From Calditrichia bacterium (GTDB lineage Bacteria; Calditrichota; Calditrichia; RBG-13-44-9; J075), in NCBI GenBank assembly GCA_028284445.1, contig JANQRS010000020.1, forward strand, positions 23,235-87,234: 64,000 bases of DNA. The letters are read 5' to 3'. Position 1 is the stretch's first letter. Each line of letters opens with the position of its first letter. Positions 26,196 through 34,536 of this stretch are shown here, one piece after another. The position numbers and the translations under genes are program-made. The notes below the pieces were generated by a model. The model did not search any database, was not told the DNA's origin, and was given only the letters and a program-made list of their open reading frames with translations.

Positions 26196-27362
26196 ATGGC
26201 TATACCCATACATTATACATTGAGCAATTTTAAGTCGCGGAAGCTGACAACGGCAATTACTATCGCTGGTCTTGCACTGGTCGTTTTTGTATTCGCTGCT
26301 GTTCTGATGATGGCTGCCGGTGTTGAAGAAACCTTACAGGCGACAGGTGAACCGGAAAACGTGAAGATTGTTCGGAAATCCGCCAATGGTGAAATCTCCA
26401 GTATTATTGATGGAGAAACACAAAATATTGTCCAGACCCTCCCACATTTGGCAAAGGGAGAAGACGGCGGTGTTTTGAACTCGCGTGAGCCGGTGGTTGT
26501 CATTAATCTGACCGGTGAAGATGGCGGATTCAGCAATATCACCTTGCGCGGGGTTTCCAAGGGATTTGGTCCGATGCGACCCAATGTTGAGATTATTGAT
26601 GGGCGGATGTTTAATCCGGATCTGCGCGAGCTCATCGTTGGTGAAGCAATCCGCTCACGTTTTGTTGATGCTCAGGTCGGTAGCACCATCGATTTTGCCG
26701 GCAATGACTGGTTGATTGTTGGTGAATTTTCTGCCGGTGGCAGCGGATTTGACTCGGAGCTTTGGTGCGATGCCAGTCAGATGCTCGATGCTTTTAATCG
26801 CGGCAATTCTGTCTCAACGATTACGCTGAAGCTAAATCAGGCATCGGATTTTGAGGTCTTTAAGACCGCATTTGAGAAAGATCAGCGATTGCAGCAGTTC
26901 CAGGCGCAGCGCGAGCAGGATTATTATGGTGAGCAGTCAGAAGGATTGGCCGGCTTTATCCGCGTGCTGGGTATTTTTGTGACAGTTATTTTCAGTATCG
27001 GCGCCATGGTCGGTGCAATGATCACCATGTATGCCGCTGTTGCCAATCGCGCAACTGAGATTGGCACATTGCGTGCGCTTGGATTTCAACGCAGAAGCAT
27101 TCTGGTTGCCTTCCTGATTGAAGCATTGGTAATTGCATTGGCTGGCGGCGTTATTGGTGTTGCTCTCGCGACCTTATTGCAGTTCTTTTCAATTTCTGCA
27201 CTGAACTTTCAATCTTTCTCCGAGATTGCTTTTTCATTTGCTATGACCCCGGCAACTGTGATTTCCTCAATGATCTTCGCGATTTTTATGGGGATCGTCG
27301 GTGGGTTCTTGCCAGCCGTTCGGGCAGCAAGGTTGAGCATTATTGATGCCTTGCGTGGTTAG
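26196..27362 (+). CDS. FtsX-like ABC permease (second of pair)
   Basis: The product has 388 residues. It has the same layout as its neighbour: an N-terminal segment (LTTAITIAGLALVVFVFAAV), a periplasmic domain and three C-terminal segments with NRATEIGTLRALGF. It is clearly paralogous to the preceding permease. SD GAGGAGGG. Tandem permeases of this size with a HlyD-like adaptor are common in FCB and delta-proteobacterial genomes and are thought to export lipids, peptides or lipoproteins. Confidence 0.9.
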   Translation: MAIPIHYTLSNFKSRKLTTAITIAGLALVVFVFAAVLMMAAGVEETLQATGEPENVKIVRKSANGEISSIIDGETQNIVQTLPHLAKGEDGGVLNSREPVVVINLTGEDGGFSNITLRGVSKGFGPMRPNVEIIDGRMFNPDLRELIVGEAIRSRFVDAQVGSTIDFAGNDWLIVGEFSAGGSGFDSELWCDASQMLDAFNRGNSVSTITLKLNQASDFEVFKTAFEKDQRLQQFQAQREQDYYGEQSEGLAGFIRVLGIFVTVIFSIGAMVGAMITMYAAVANRATEIGTLRALGFQRRSILVAFLIEALVIALAGGVIGVALATLLQFFSISALNFQSFSEIAFSFAMTPATVISSMIFAIFMGIVGGFLPAVRAARLSIIDALRG

Positions 27363-27373
27363 CGTATAAAGAA

Positions 27374-27414
27374 ATCGCCCGGAGGAGAGACATCTCGTCT
27401 GGCCTACGGGCGAT
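27374..27414. terminator. Hairpin between convergent genes
   Basis: ATCGCCCG (27374-27381) pairs with CGGGCGAT (27407-27414) across a 25-nt loop. It lies in the 89-bp gap between convergent genes, where a bidirectional terminator is expected. There is no clear T-run. Confidence 0.4.
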
Positions 27415-27451
27415 CGGGGAGTTGTAGTGATAAAGATTTAATTGGGTGAGC

Positions 27452-29443
27452 TTATCGCAGCAAGCTCATTTTCTTAACCTCCAGATGGTTATTGGTTGTA
27501 AAACGATAGAAGTATGCCCCACTGGCAACCTGGTTGCCGGCATCGTCTCTTCCATCCCAGGTTACTGTATGTGAACCGGCCTCATATGATGCGTTCGCCA
27601 GCGTGCGAACCTGCTGACCACGGTTATTGTAGATCACCAGATTAACTTGCTCGTTACGCGGCAGGTCGAACTGAATTTGAGTTTCCGGGTTAAATGGATT
27701 TGGGTAGTTCTGAGAAAGGTTATAACTTGTCACAGGTGTTTCCTCATCTTCGATTCCAACGACTAGGGTTTCATTTACTTCAAAAATTTGGGTAGTACCA
27801 CTTACCTGGTGGGTAACGACAAGCAAGGGACTTGCGATCGGACTTTCTTCTTCCGGGATAAAGACCATGCCTTCAGGGGAAACGTCACCGGCAGTGCCCT
27901 GCGTGACATCACCGCTAAAATCACGGGTATTGACATACTCAACGAAAGTGACATTGTTCGGGTCGGTTATGTTGTAAACCATCACACCACCGATTTGCTC
28001 CAGGCCGATAAAGGCAAATACTTCGTCACCAAGCTGGCCGATAATCAAGCCTTCCGGCTCGCTGCCACGCTCGTTACTACGTGCTTCAAAAGAATCATTG
28101 CTATTGTCTGAGGCGTTAAAGTTATCTGGGTATGCAGCTGCAGTTACCTGGGCAATTTCGTCGCCACTATCATAAACCAGGTCGCCGCTGGTATTCCAGA
28201 TTGAGAAGCTGCGGCCACCAAAGCTGTAGAGACGGTCATAGTCGCCATCGCCATCGGTATCACCATTCATACGGGTGATTGCCAGATCGCCGATGTTGTA
28301 AGGGTCTTGCAGCGTGGAAGCATTTGCGAATGCATAGCTATCGAGGTTGACATCACCGACCGTGGTTACTTCACTCCAGCCACTCATGTCGCGACTTTCG
28401 CCTTCGTTGGTTGTTACGAAAAGGGTGGCGCCATCTGCTGAATAGTTGGCAATGGCATCCGGCTGGAACATACCAAATACCGGCCAGTTAGCGATGTTGA
28501 TAGTGCCGTCCATAACACTGGCATCAATTCCGTTGCCGGCAACATTGTGATTTTTGAAATCACATCCATGTACCGCTACAACTGTTGCTGTGGGGATATC
28601 GATAACCGCCATTGCGTTGTTTTCCTGCAGCGTAACCCAGGCTTTTTGGGAATTGGCGGTAACGGTGATGCACTCCGGCTCTGCATCGGTGGAGAACGTT
28701 GCATTCGGATGCACAACGCGAACACCAACATCCAGCAAAGCGGTGTCGAAATCAGTGAAATCAACGTCATTCACATCGCTTTGCGTGATGTTGGCAACGC
28801 CATAGCTCAGATCTATTATGCTTACGCTGCCTGCAGGGTCATTGGTATAATCTTCGTTCGGCTCACCTTCATTCGCGACGAGCAAAAATGCGCCATCCGG
28901 GGTAAATGTAAGCATTTCCGGTTTGGGGCCAACAGTCAGTTGATTAAGGAAGTTACCATAGGTATCGAAGAAAACCACACTGCCGTCCCACTGCGGGTTG
29001 GCGTTTTCAATAGCAGCAGCCAAAACGCCATTGTTAACAGCAACGAAATTCGCCTGACTTCCATATTGGGAAATATCGATTGTAAAAGCGAGGGTTGGAT
29101 AATTGGGGTCACCGATGCCAATCACGTCGATAGCCTGAGCCTCACTATTGGTAACGAATAACCAGTTGGTTTCAGCGTCGAAAGCGACAATTTCTTCACC
29201 GGTGCCGCCATAGTATCCTGATTCATAAGAGCCAAGTGCCTTGAGCTCCACGGTTTGGGCATCTAGTGTAGAGAATAGTCCGACTGCCAGCAAGAATATG
29301 CTGAGTAGCATGAATGGCACAATATAACGATCTGTAGGCAAGCTTGAATGCAGTGTTCCCGGGGTTATCCGTTTCTGTCTTTTCGGGGTTCGAATTTGAT
29401 AACGATCTTTTATTTCTGCGAATGGTAACGTATGTTCTTTCAC
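27452..29443 (-). CDS. Choice-of-anchor-I type secreted beta-propeller protein with type IX sorting domain
   Basis: The product has 663 residues. A GTG start at 29443 is supported by a strong AAGGAGGT. The N-terminus is unusual: 44 polar, basic residues precede the hydrophobic signal segment (MLLSIFLLAVGLFSTLDA). The mature part is a beta-propeller of the choice-of-anchor-I type (KPEMLTFTPDG, VANEGEPNEDY, TVTANSQKAWVTLQENNA in parts, TNEGESRDM, SEPEGLIIG). In the family these motifs occur in exported alkaline-phosphatase-associated or cell-surface proteins. The C-terminus is a FlgD-like sorting domain (QNYPNPFNPET ... KKMSLLR), so export by the type IX system is expected. Function beyond surface location is unknown. 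An internal ATG at residue 45 is an alternative start. Confidence 0.85.
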   Translation of the reverse strand: MKEHTLPFAEIKDRYQIRTPKRQKRITPGTLHSSLPTDRYIVPFMLLSIFLLAVGLFSTLDAQTVELKALGSYESGYYGGTGEEIVAFDAETNWLFVTNSEAQAIDVIGIGDPNYPTLAFTIDISQYGSQANFVAVNNGVLAAAIENANPQWDGSVVFFDTYGNFLNQLTVGPKPEMLTFTPDGAFLLVANEGEPNEDYTNDPAGSVSIIDLSYGVANITQSDVNDVDFTDFDTALLDVGVRVVHPNATFSTDAEPECITVTANSQKAWVTLQENNAMAVIDIPTATVVAVHGCDFKNHNVAGNGIDASVMDGTINIANWPVFGMFQPDAIANYSADGATLFVTTNEGESRDMSGWSEVTTVGDVNLDSYAFANASTLQDPYNIGDLAITRMNGDTDGDGDYDRLYSFGGRSFSIWNTSGDLVYDSGDEIAQVTAAAYPDNFNASDNSNDSFEARSNERGSEPEGLIIGQLGDEVFAFIGLEQIGGVMVYNITDPNNVTFVEYVNTRDFSGDVTQGTAGDVSPEGMVFIPEEESPIASPLLVVTHQVSGTTQIFEVNETLVVGIEDEETPVTSYNLSQNYPNPFNPETQIQFDLPRNEQVNLVIYNNRGQQVRTLANASYEAGSHTVTWDGRDDAGNQVASGAYFYRFTTNNHLEVKKMSLLR

Positions 29444-29674
29444 AACGCACCTCCTTGGGTTAAGTGTTTAGGTAGCAGTTATGCTGCTGTTTCATCGTCT
29501 GGGAATAGTGTAACAAATGGCAGGAAAGATTTAAATCGAGCGAACTATGTTTCGTCTGTCGTTGCTCAATGATGGTATTTGTAGCTAAAACTGAGACAAA
29601 TGTCGTTGCATAAACGACACTGATATCGCGATTTTTATGAATTCATCCGTAAGGTTAAGAATGAGGAACAGCAG

Positions 29675-30568
29675 ATGAACCGTCGTGAATTTCTACAGTT
29701 TGTTGCCGCCGGAGCCGCAATTGGAGGCAGCGTTGCCTGCAGTCAAGGTGGCAAGCTCGAAGACGAACAGGCCGCTGGAAAAAGCAAAATGGCGTCGACT
29801 AATGTCCTTGCCAAGAACAATTCCAGGCAACTCAAGCGTGTCGGTGTTCAGCTCTACACGTTGCGCGATCTTACCAAGGATGATTTGCCTGGCACCCTGC
29901 AGAAACTGGCCGAGATTGGTTATAAAGAAGTTGAGTTTGCCGGATACTTTGAACATTCCCCGAAAGATATTCTTAAAATGCTGAACGATAACGGCCTGAC
30001 CGCGCCTGCCGCCCACGCGTCTATCCAACAATTGCGCGAGGATATGGACGGATTGATTGCGGCAGCCAAAACCATTGGCCACAAATACCTGGTCTGTCCC
30101 TGGATCGGACAAGAAGACCGCACCGCTGAGGGTTATAAAGCACTCTCGGAGGTTTTCAATAAAGCCGGTGAAGCCTGTAAGCGGGTCGGCCTTCGTTTTG
30201 CCTATCATAATCATGATTTCGAATTTGATAAGGTGGGCGGCACAATTGCCTACGATTTGCTCCTGGCAGAAACCGATCCTGAGTTGGTATGGATGGAACT
30301 CGATTTATACTGGATTGAAAAAGCCGGTTTTGATGCGCTTGAATATTTTGAGAAGCATCCCGGGCGCTTCCCGCTCTGTCATGTCAAGGATATGGACGAT
30401 GAACAAAAGATGGTTGCAGTTGGCAAGGGCAAAATTGATTTTGCAAAATTGTTTGCCGCTTCGGAGCAGGCCGGATTGCAATATTACTTCGTCGAACATG
30501 ACAATCCCGGCGATGCCATTGCAAGCGTAACGAGCAGCTATCAGTACCTCTCTGGGTTGAAGTTCTAG
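29675..30568 (+). CDS. Tat-exported sugar phosphate isomerase/epimerase-like TIM barrel
   Basis: The product has 297 residues. The N-terminus MNRREFLQFVAAGAAIGGS is a twin-arginine signal (RREFL), and the following SVACSQ resembles a lipobox, so it may be a Tat-exported lipoprotein. The body is a xylose-isomerase-like TIM barrel: VGVQLYTLRDL, GYKEVEFAGYF, YHNHDFEF, WMELDLYWIEKAG, CHVKDMD. The Glu/Asp/His set of this fold (ELDLYW, HVKD, and late EHD) fits metal binding. Members act on keto/aldo sugars or inositol derivatives. In FCB bacteria exported members often sit in glycan-degrading loci, but none is seen here. SD GAGGAA. Confidence 0.88.
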   Translation: MNRREFLQFVAAGAAIGGSVACSQGGKLEDEQAAGKSKMASTNVLAKNNSRQLKRVGVQLYTLRDLTKDDLPGTLQKLAEIGYKEVEFAGYFEHSPKDILKMLNDNGLTAPAAHASIQQLREDMDGLIAAAKTIGHKYLVCPWIGQEDRTAEGYKALSEVFNKAGEACKRVGLRFAYHNHDFEFDKVGGTIAYDLLLAETDPELVWMELDLYWIEKAGFDALEYFEKHPGRFPLCHVKDMDDEQKMVAVGKGKIDFAKLFAASEQAGLQYYFVEHDNPGDAIASVTSSYQYLSGLKF

Positions 30569-30706
30569 TCCCGTGGGGCCAATTCTGTATTCTTGTCATC
30601 TATGATCTGCTGAAGGTTTTCTGAGCGCTAGCAGAGCAGAATATTGGAATGCTGGAGTAATGGAATATTGGAAAAGAACTTGCTATATGATGCTGCGCTT
30701 AACAGC

Positions 30707-30790
30707 TTCCATCATTCCATCATTCCATCATTCCATCATTCCATCATTCCATCATTCCATCATTCCATCATTCCATCATTCCATCATTCC
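30707..30790. repeat. 8-bp tandem repeat (CATTCCAT), about 10 copies
   Basis: About 10.5 uninterrupted copies of CATTCCAT. The same unit in reverse complement fills 63907-64000. It lies in the 350-bp gap between 30568 and 30919; the remainder of that gap shows only diverged GGAATATTGG words and the terminator below. Confidence 0.95.
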
Positions 30791-30861
30791 AACTGCCCGG
30801 AGTCTCGAACTAGGACGTCTGTCTGGAGAATCCGACTTCTCCCCATCCCAATTTTGTGCAC

Positions 30862-30892
30862 AAAAAAGCCCGCATTGTTGCCAATGCGGGCT
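30862..30892 (-). terminator. Intrinsic terminator of the membrane-protein pair
   Basis: Read on the minus strand, a 10-bp stem (GCCCGCATTG with its complement, 4-nt loop) is followed by six T. It lies 27 bp beyond the stop codon of the minus-strand gene ending at 30919. Confidence 0.85.
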
Positions 30893-30918
30893 TCGTCGTT
30901 CCTGATACGGTCCTGAAC

Positions 30919-31488
30919 TTAGGCGAATTTTCGCACCAGGCGTGTCAGGTTCGACGCGTTGTCCTCCCGTTCATTACGGTGGGTGAGGTTCCAGAATTTC
31001 ATCCAGATACCAAGGGCAAACGCCACAAGAATGGAAATCTTGATCAATGATGCGTTTACCAACATAACCCGTCCCGAATCGATCAGTGCAAATGGATCAA
31101 AAACCAGTGAAAACCAGGATGTTTGCACCAGAAAGAACAAGGCAAAAAAGAAGAGCCAAATTAGCCCGAGAATAACTTTGCGAAATGGGTGCAAAATCTT
31201 GATGACATTCCACCCGATCACGAAAGCTACGAAGACCCAGGCTAAGATGGCCTTCGCCTCCTCCCATGCTGCGCCCGGAGACAAAGCAGCCACCTCAGCT
31301 TCCCCCCCGCTCTCCACTTCGGGGACAGGTCGGAATAATTCTCCAACTGGAAGTTCTTCGACTGCTTCAGGGACGCTCTCCGCAGGGATACTGTCTTTAT
31401 CCTTCGGCAGATCCTTGGTTAGGAAATGGGTGCCAAAGGCAGAGACGATTGCAAAGAATAAGATAACTATTGGCAAAAAGATCTTCAT
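30919..31488 (-). CDS. Unknown membrane protein
   Basis: The product has 189 residues. It has an N-terminal hydrophobic segment (IFLPIVILFFAIVSAFG), possibly a signal anchor, an acidic Pro/Glu-rich stretch (about 25-75) and three further segments (AILAWVFVAFVIGWNVI, VILGLIWLFFFALFFLV, LIKISILVAFALGIWM). The C-terminus is charged. I do not recognise the family. It lies 45 bp downstream of another small membrane-protein gene on the same strand and is followed by a good terminator, so the two form an operon. Confidence 0.65.
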   Translation of the reverse strand: MKIFLPIVILFFAIVSAFGTHFLTKDLPKDKDSIPAESVPEAVEELPVGELFRPVPEVESGGEAEVAALSPGAAWEEAKAILAWVFVAFVIGWNVIKILHPFRKVILGLIWLFFFALFFLVQTSWFSLVFDPFALIDSGRVMLVNASLIKISILVAFALGIWMKFWNLTHRNEREDNASNLTRLVRKFA

Positions 31489-31533
31489 GGTAAGTCCTCC
31501 CAGACTCGATTATTGTGTGTGCGAATTGAAAAA

Positions 31534-31824
31534 TCAATTCCGGCGCGAATACCTCAACCAACGCCGCAGCCAATAAAGCAGAATCAATGGCCCAAGAAAT
31601 CCCAGTATAAAAGGCCAATGTTCCGCTGCTGCCAAAGCCAGTGTTGCAACAAACATCTCGAGTCCGATATAACCCAGGTAATAGAGATGGACGATGAACA
31701 GTGCTGTCATCATCAAGGCAACAGTGCGAATCAATCGCTCGATCCAGTAAGGGCCGGACAGCGCGACAACGATACCGACAAAGGCACCGGTGATGAGCCC
31801 ATTTAATGAAAAGGCTGCTGGCAT
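31534..31824 (-). CDS. Unknown small membrane protein
   Basis: The product has 96 residues from the ATG at 31824 (SD GGGAGG); the longer frame up to 32064 has no supporting SD. Three hydrophobic segments (LNGLITGAFVGIVVALSG, VALMMTALFIVHLYYLG, PFILGFLGPLILLYWL) and a basic C-terminus (RRWLRYSRR) suggest an integral inner-membrane protein with a cytoplasmic end. Function unknown; paired with the next gene. The 267 bp between this start and 32092 show no gene. Confidence 0.6.
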   Translation of the reverse strand: MPAAFSLNGLITGAFVGIVVALSGPYWIERLIRTVALMMTALFIVHLYYLGYIGLEMFVATLALAAAEHWPFILGFLGPLILLYWLRRWLRYSRRN

Positions 31825-32091
31825 AAAACCTCCCTTGCTGATAGTGAGACATATGTGATTTAGACTGGTGGCCAAAAGACCTGCACAATAGAAAGAGGCA
31901 CGGACTTTATAAAAACTGTAAAGAATTTCAAAAACCTGGTACTGCATTGTGGAGAGTAGAAAGGTGGGGACTATATTTTGAGTGACTAAGCCCCATACTG
32001 CAATAATGATAACAGTTACAGGGTTTTCTGGATGTATTTGCATAAATAGTGCAAGAAAATGCAAAAAAAGTAGCGATATAGGTGGGCTACA

Positions 32092-34536
32092 TCAGCTGCT
32101 GCTATCTCCCAGGCCAAATTGCCGGACAAAGTCGCGCATTTTTTGCAGCATTTGGAAGTTCTCTTTGCTCTGTATGAGCTTTTCGATTTCGGTGCGATGA
32201 TTTTGCATGTAGTAATCGAATTCTACTGCAATATCGTAAAATTTGCGGTGATATTTGCTTTGGGAGGGCACGCTGATTTCGGAAATAGTATTGATTGTAT
32301 TTCGGCAATCCCGAAATGATGCAATTGCTGCCGGTAATTTTGCAAAGATCGGATGACCTTTGTGACGCTCAATATCAGAAATCTGCTCACTTAGAATGGC
32401 CTGAACAGTTTCAATAAGAAATTCATATTCCAATGCTGCTACATTCGGGAAAACACCCTTTAACCAGGATTTTTCTTCAGGGAAAAAGTGTCTAACCTGG
32501 ATGACGTGCATATACTCGGCTTCCGCTGCGCCATTTTTGTTTTCACGGATTTCTTCACCAATCTGAATTGCGGAGAAGCCAAGCAGTGAGTTAAAATAGC
32601 TCTTGGGTGCATTTGTGCGAAATCCAATAGGACCGCGTAAATCTTCCTGAAAACGCACGACTCTGTCCGGGCGCCTGAATTGATGATAAAGTACGATAAG
32701 TCGATGTATTAGCACGGTTCGTAACTTATCCACATCAAATTCTTTCAGGCCGACGTTCCAAAAAGTGTTCGGAATCTGACTGATATCTTGGTGATTTCGA
32801 TAGCGATCCACGACCGAATACACTTCTTGCCAGATTTTTTCCCCGTCTGTGGAGGCCATGTGGTCGAAGTAGAAGTGAAGCAATCCATTGCGCCAGGGGC
32901 CCAGCTGAGGTCCCTGTAGATATTTTGCGCGCTCTTTTATTTGTTCCTGCAAGCGTTCTGCAATTTGACCAAATCCCCAATATTTAGGGAGATTGAAGCG
33001 CCGATCTTTGGTTAGGTAGCGAATAGAGCCATGGCTGGATGATCCCTGAACATAGGTTAATGCACGCCTGGAATATCCGGTGAGAACATTAATGGCGATA
33101 TGCGGATACGGGTCAAGCTTTTCGATGAAATCAAATCCCATCATCGGTCGCCAAAAGCCATTTTCATCCAGCAATTCCATATCGACGATAACTGCTGAGA
33201 ATGATCGGGGTTTCGCAGTTATTGCTTTCCAGGCCAATTCTGCGCATTTAAAGGTCTCAACCTTGGCAAAATAAGTAGACAGGCCTTCAGACAATCTTTG
33301 ACAAGTCAACTCATCGTCGTCAATGATGGCAATTTTGGAGGGACTTTGGCGAACTGTAACAACCTCCTTGTCCAGCGTCTCTTCATAGAGCGCCTGCATT
33401 TGTTCAATAAGCAGGCTGAGATGGATCGGCAGGCGTTCATTTTCACCATTTTCGATGATTTCCTGCAGTTGCTGAGTTGTCTTCATAATATCCGCATTGA
33501 GGATACCGGAAAATGAGCCCAATTTGCTCAGAATGGCGAGATTGTCTGCCGTTGAAGCATCCGCTCTCAAATATTGGATGTCATGTAACAGCTTATCTAT
33601 GATGCCGCTTCGATTGATAAAATATTGGCGAATAACCTGCCATTTCGTTTTTGAGAACTGTGCTTCCTTGTATAACTTGGAGAAAGAAAAGCGCTGGCCA
33701 AATTGGGCATGCAAAAAAATCGGCACCATCAATTGCGCCAGAGGATTGTTCACAGTTAACAGGTCTTTGCGAGATAAGCGCGAAATAAAGAGGATGTTCA
33801 ATTCATTCCGGCCGGCAACCAAATCACGGGCAATATTATAACCAAAAAACTGGCTGGCCTTCCGCTGCTCCCAGCAGAGTTCAGCGAGAATCAGCAGCTG
33901 TTTTTTGCCATGTATCGCGGCATGCATATGATCCTTTGCCAACACAATCTGACCGGTACCCGCTATTTGGGCGAGTCGTTGTCCCGATTCATCATCGTTC
34001 CATAAAATAAGGGTGTCTGCCGGTAGCTGCCTCAAATACTTCGCTTCCAGATAGGCTGGTTTTCTGAGCTGATCTTCCAAATCCCAGTCAATACTAAAAC
34101 AATTTCGCAAGTGCGTGAGAACATGGTTGTAAGCATTTCTCGAAGAGCGCTCGACAATATGATCGATTAGGCGGTTTAAAGCCTGGTGGAAAATATCTGT
34201 ATCTGTTCTGCTAAAGGTCAGGTAAGCAATATACTCTACCGGGAAAAACGTCTCAATATCGTACTGGAAATCCCTGGCAAAGCGGGAATTCTCATGCAAG
34301 GCAATATGTAGTTGACTGTACTCTATCAAGAGAATTTGCAGGCGTTCAAGAGTTGTTTTCCCAAGGTCCGTATCTTTTACCAGCAGCACATCCGGGTTCG
34401 TTTCAAGTGGCGAGAAACTAACCGCTTGAGGCGTGAGTGATGCAATGTCTTTTTCTGGATAAAGGTGGAAAAGCTGTGGGTATTTCTTTCGCAGTTGATC
34501 GGATGGAATCAAGACCACAATCAACGACTTTGTCAT
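32092..34536 (-). CDS. Large protein with an internal receiver domain, partner of the divergent histidine kinase
   Basis: The product has 814 residues. The only domain I recognise is a CheY-like receiver in the middle (about 400-520): SKIAIIDDDELTC (acidic pocket), VIVDMELLDENG (phosphoacceptor Asp), NVLTGYS (Thr/Ser) and YLTKDR (Lys). It contains a short insert before the NVLTGYS strand. The N-terminal 400 residues and C-terminal 290 residues match nothing I know; the first part begins with a Rossmann-like strand (SLIVVLIPSD). There is no DNA-binding or GGDEF/EAL output domain. The start lies within ATGA at the end of the preceding kinase-like gene and has SD AGGAGGG, so the two are translationally coupled. 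Probable role: target of phosphotransfer from that kinase (inference). Confidence 0.7.
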   Translation of the reverse strand: MTKSLIVVLIPSDQLRKKYPQLFHLYPEKDIASLTPQAVSFSPLETNPDVLLVKDTDLGKTTLERLQILLIEYSQLHIALHENSRFARDFQYDIETFFPVEYIAYLTFSRTDTDIFHQALNRLIDHIVERSSRNAYNHVLTHLRNCFSIDWDLEDQLRKPAYLEAKYLRQLPADTLILWNDDESGQRLAQIAGTGQIVLAKDHMHAAIHGKKQLLILAELCWEQRKASQFFGYNIARDLVAGRNELNILFISRLSRKDLLTVNNPLAQLMVPIFLHAQFGQRFSFSKLYKEAQFSKTKWQVIRQYFINRSGIIDKLLHDIQYLRADASTADNLAILSKLGSFSGILNADIMKTTQQLQEIIENGENERLPIHLSLLIEQMQALYEETLDKEVVTVRQSPSKIAIIDDDELTCQRLSEGLSTYFAKVETFKCAELAWKAITAKPRSFSAVIVDMELLDENGFWRPMMGFDFIEKLDPYPHIAINVLTGYSRRALTYVQGSSSHGSIRYLTKDRRFNLPKYWGFGQIAERLQEQIKERAKYLQGPQLGPWRNGLLHFYFDHMASTDGEKIWQEVYSVVDRYRNHQDISQIPNTFWNVGLKEFDVDKLRTVLIHRLIVLYHQFRRPDRVVRFQEDLRGPIGFRTNAPKSYFNSLLGFSAIQIGEEIRENKNGAAEAEYMHVIQVRHFFPEEKSWLKGVFPNVAALEYEFLIETVQAILSEQISDIERHKGHPIFAKLPAAIASFRDCRNTINTISEISVPSQSKYHRKFYDIAVEFDYYMQNHRTEIEKLIQSKENFQMLQKMRDFVRQFGLGDSSS

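Noticed and set aside
28547..29161. 204-residue frame opposite the choice-of-anchor protein
   Set aside because: It lies wholly inside a confidently assigned gene on the other strand, and no domain is visible.
30644..30916. Open frames encoding repeated HHSIIPSF
   Set aside because: They are a by-product of the 8-bp repeat, have no ribosome binding site or family resemblance, and overlap the terminator.
31825..32064. N-terminal extension of the small membrane protein
   Set aside because: The internal ATG at 31824 has a strong GGGAGG; the extension has none.
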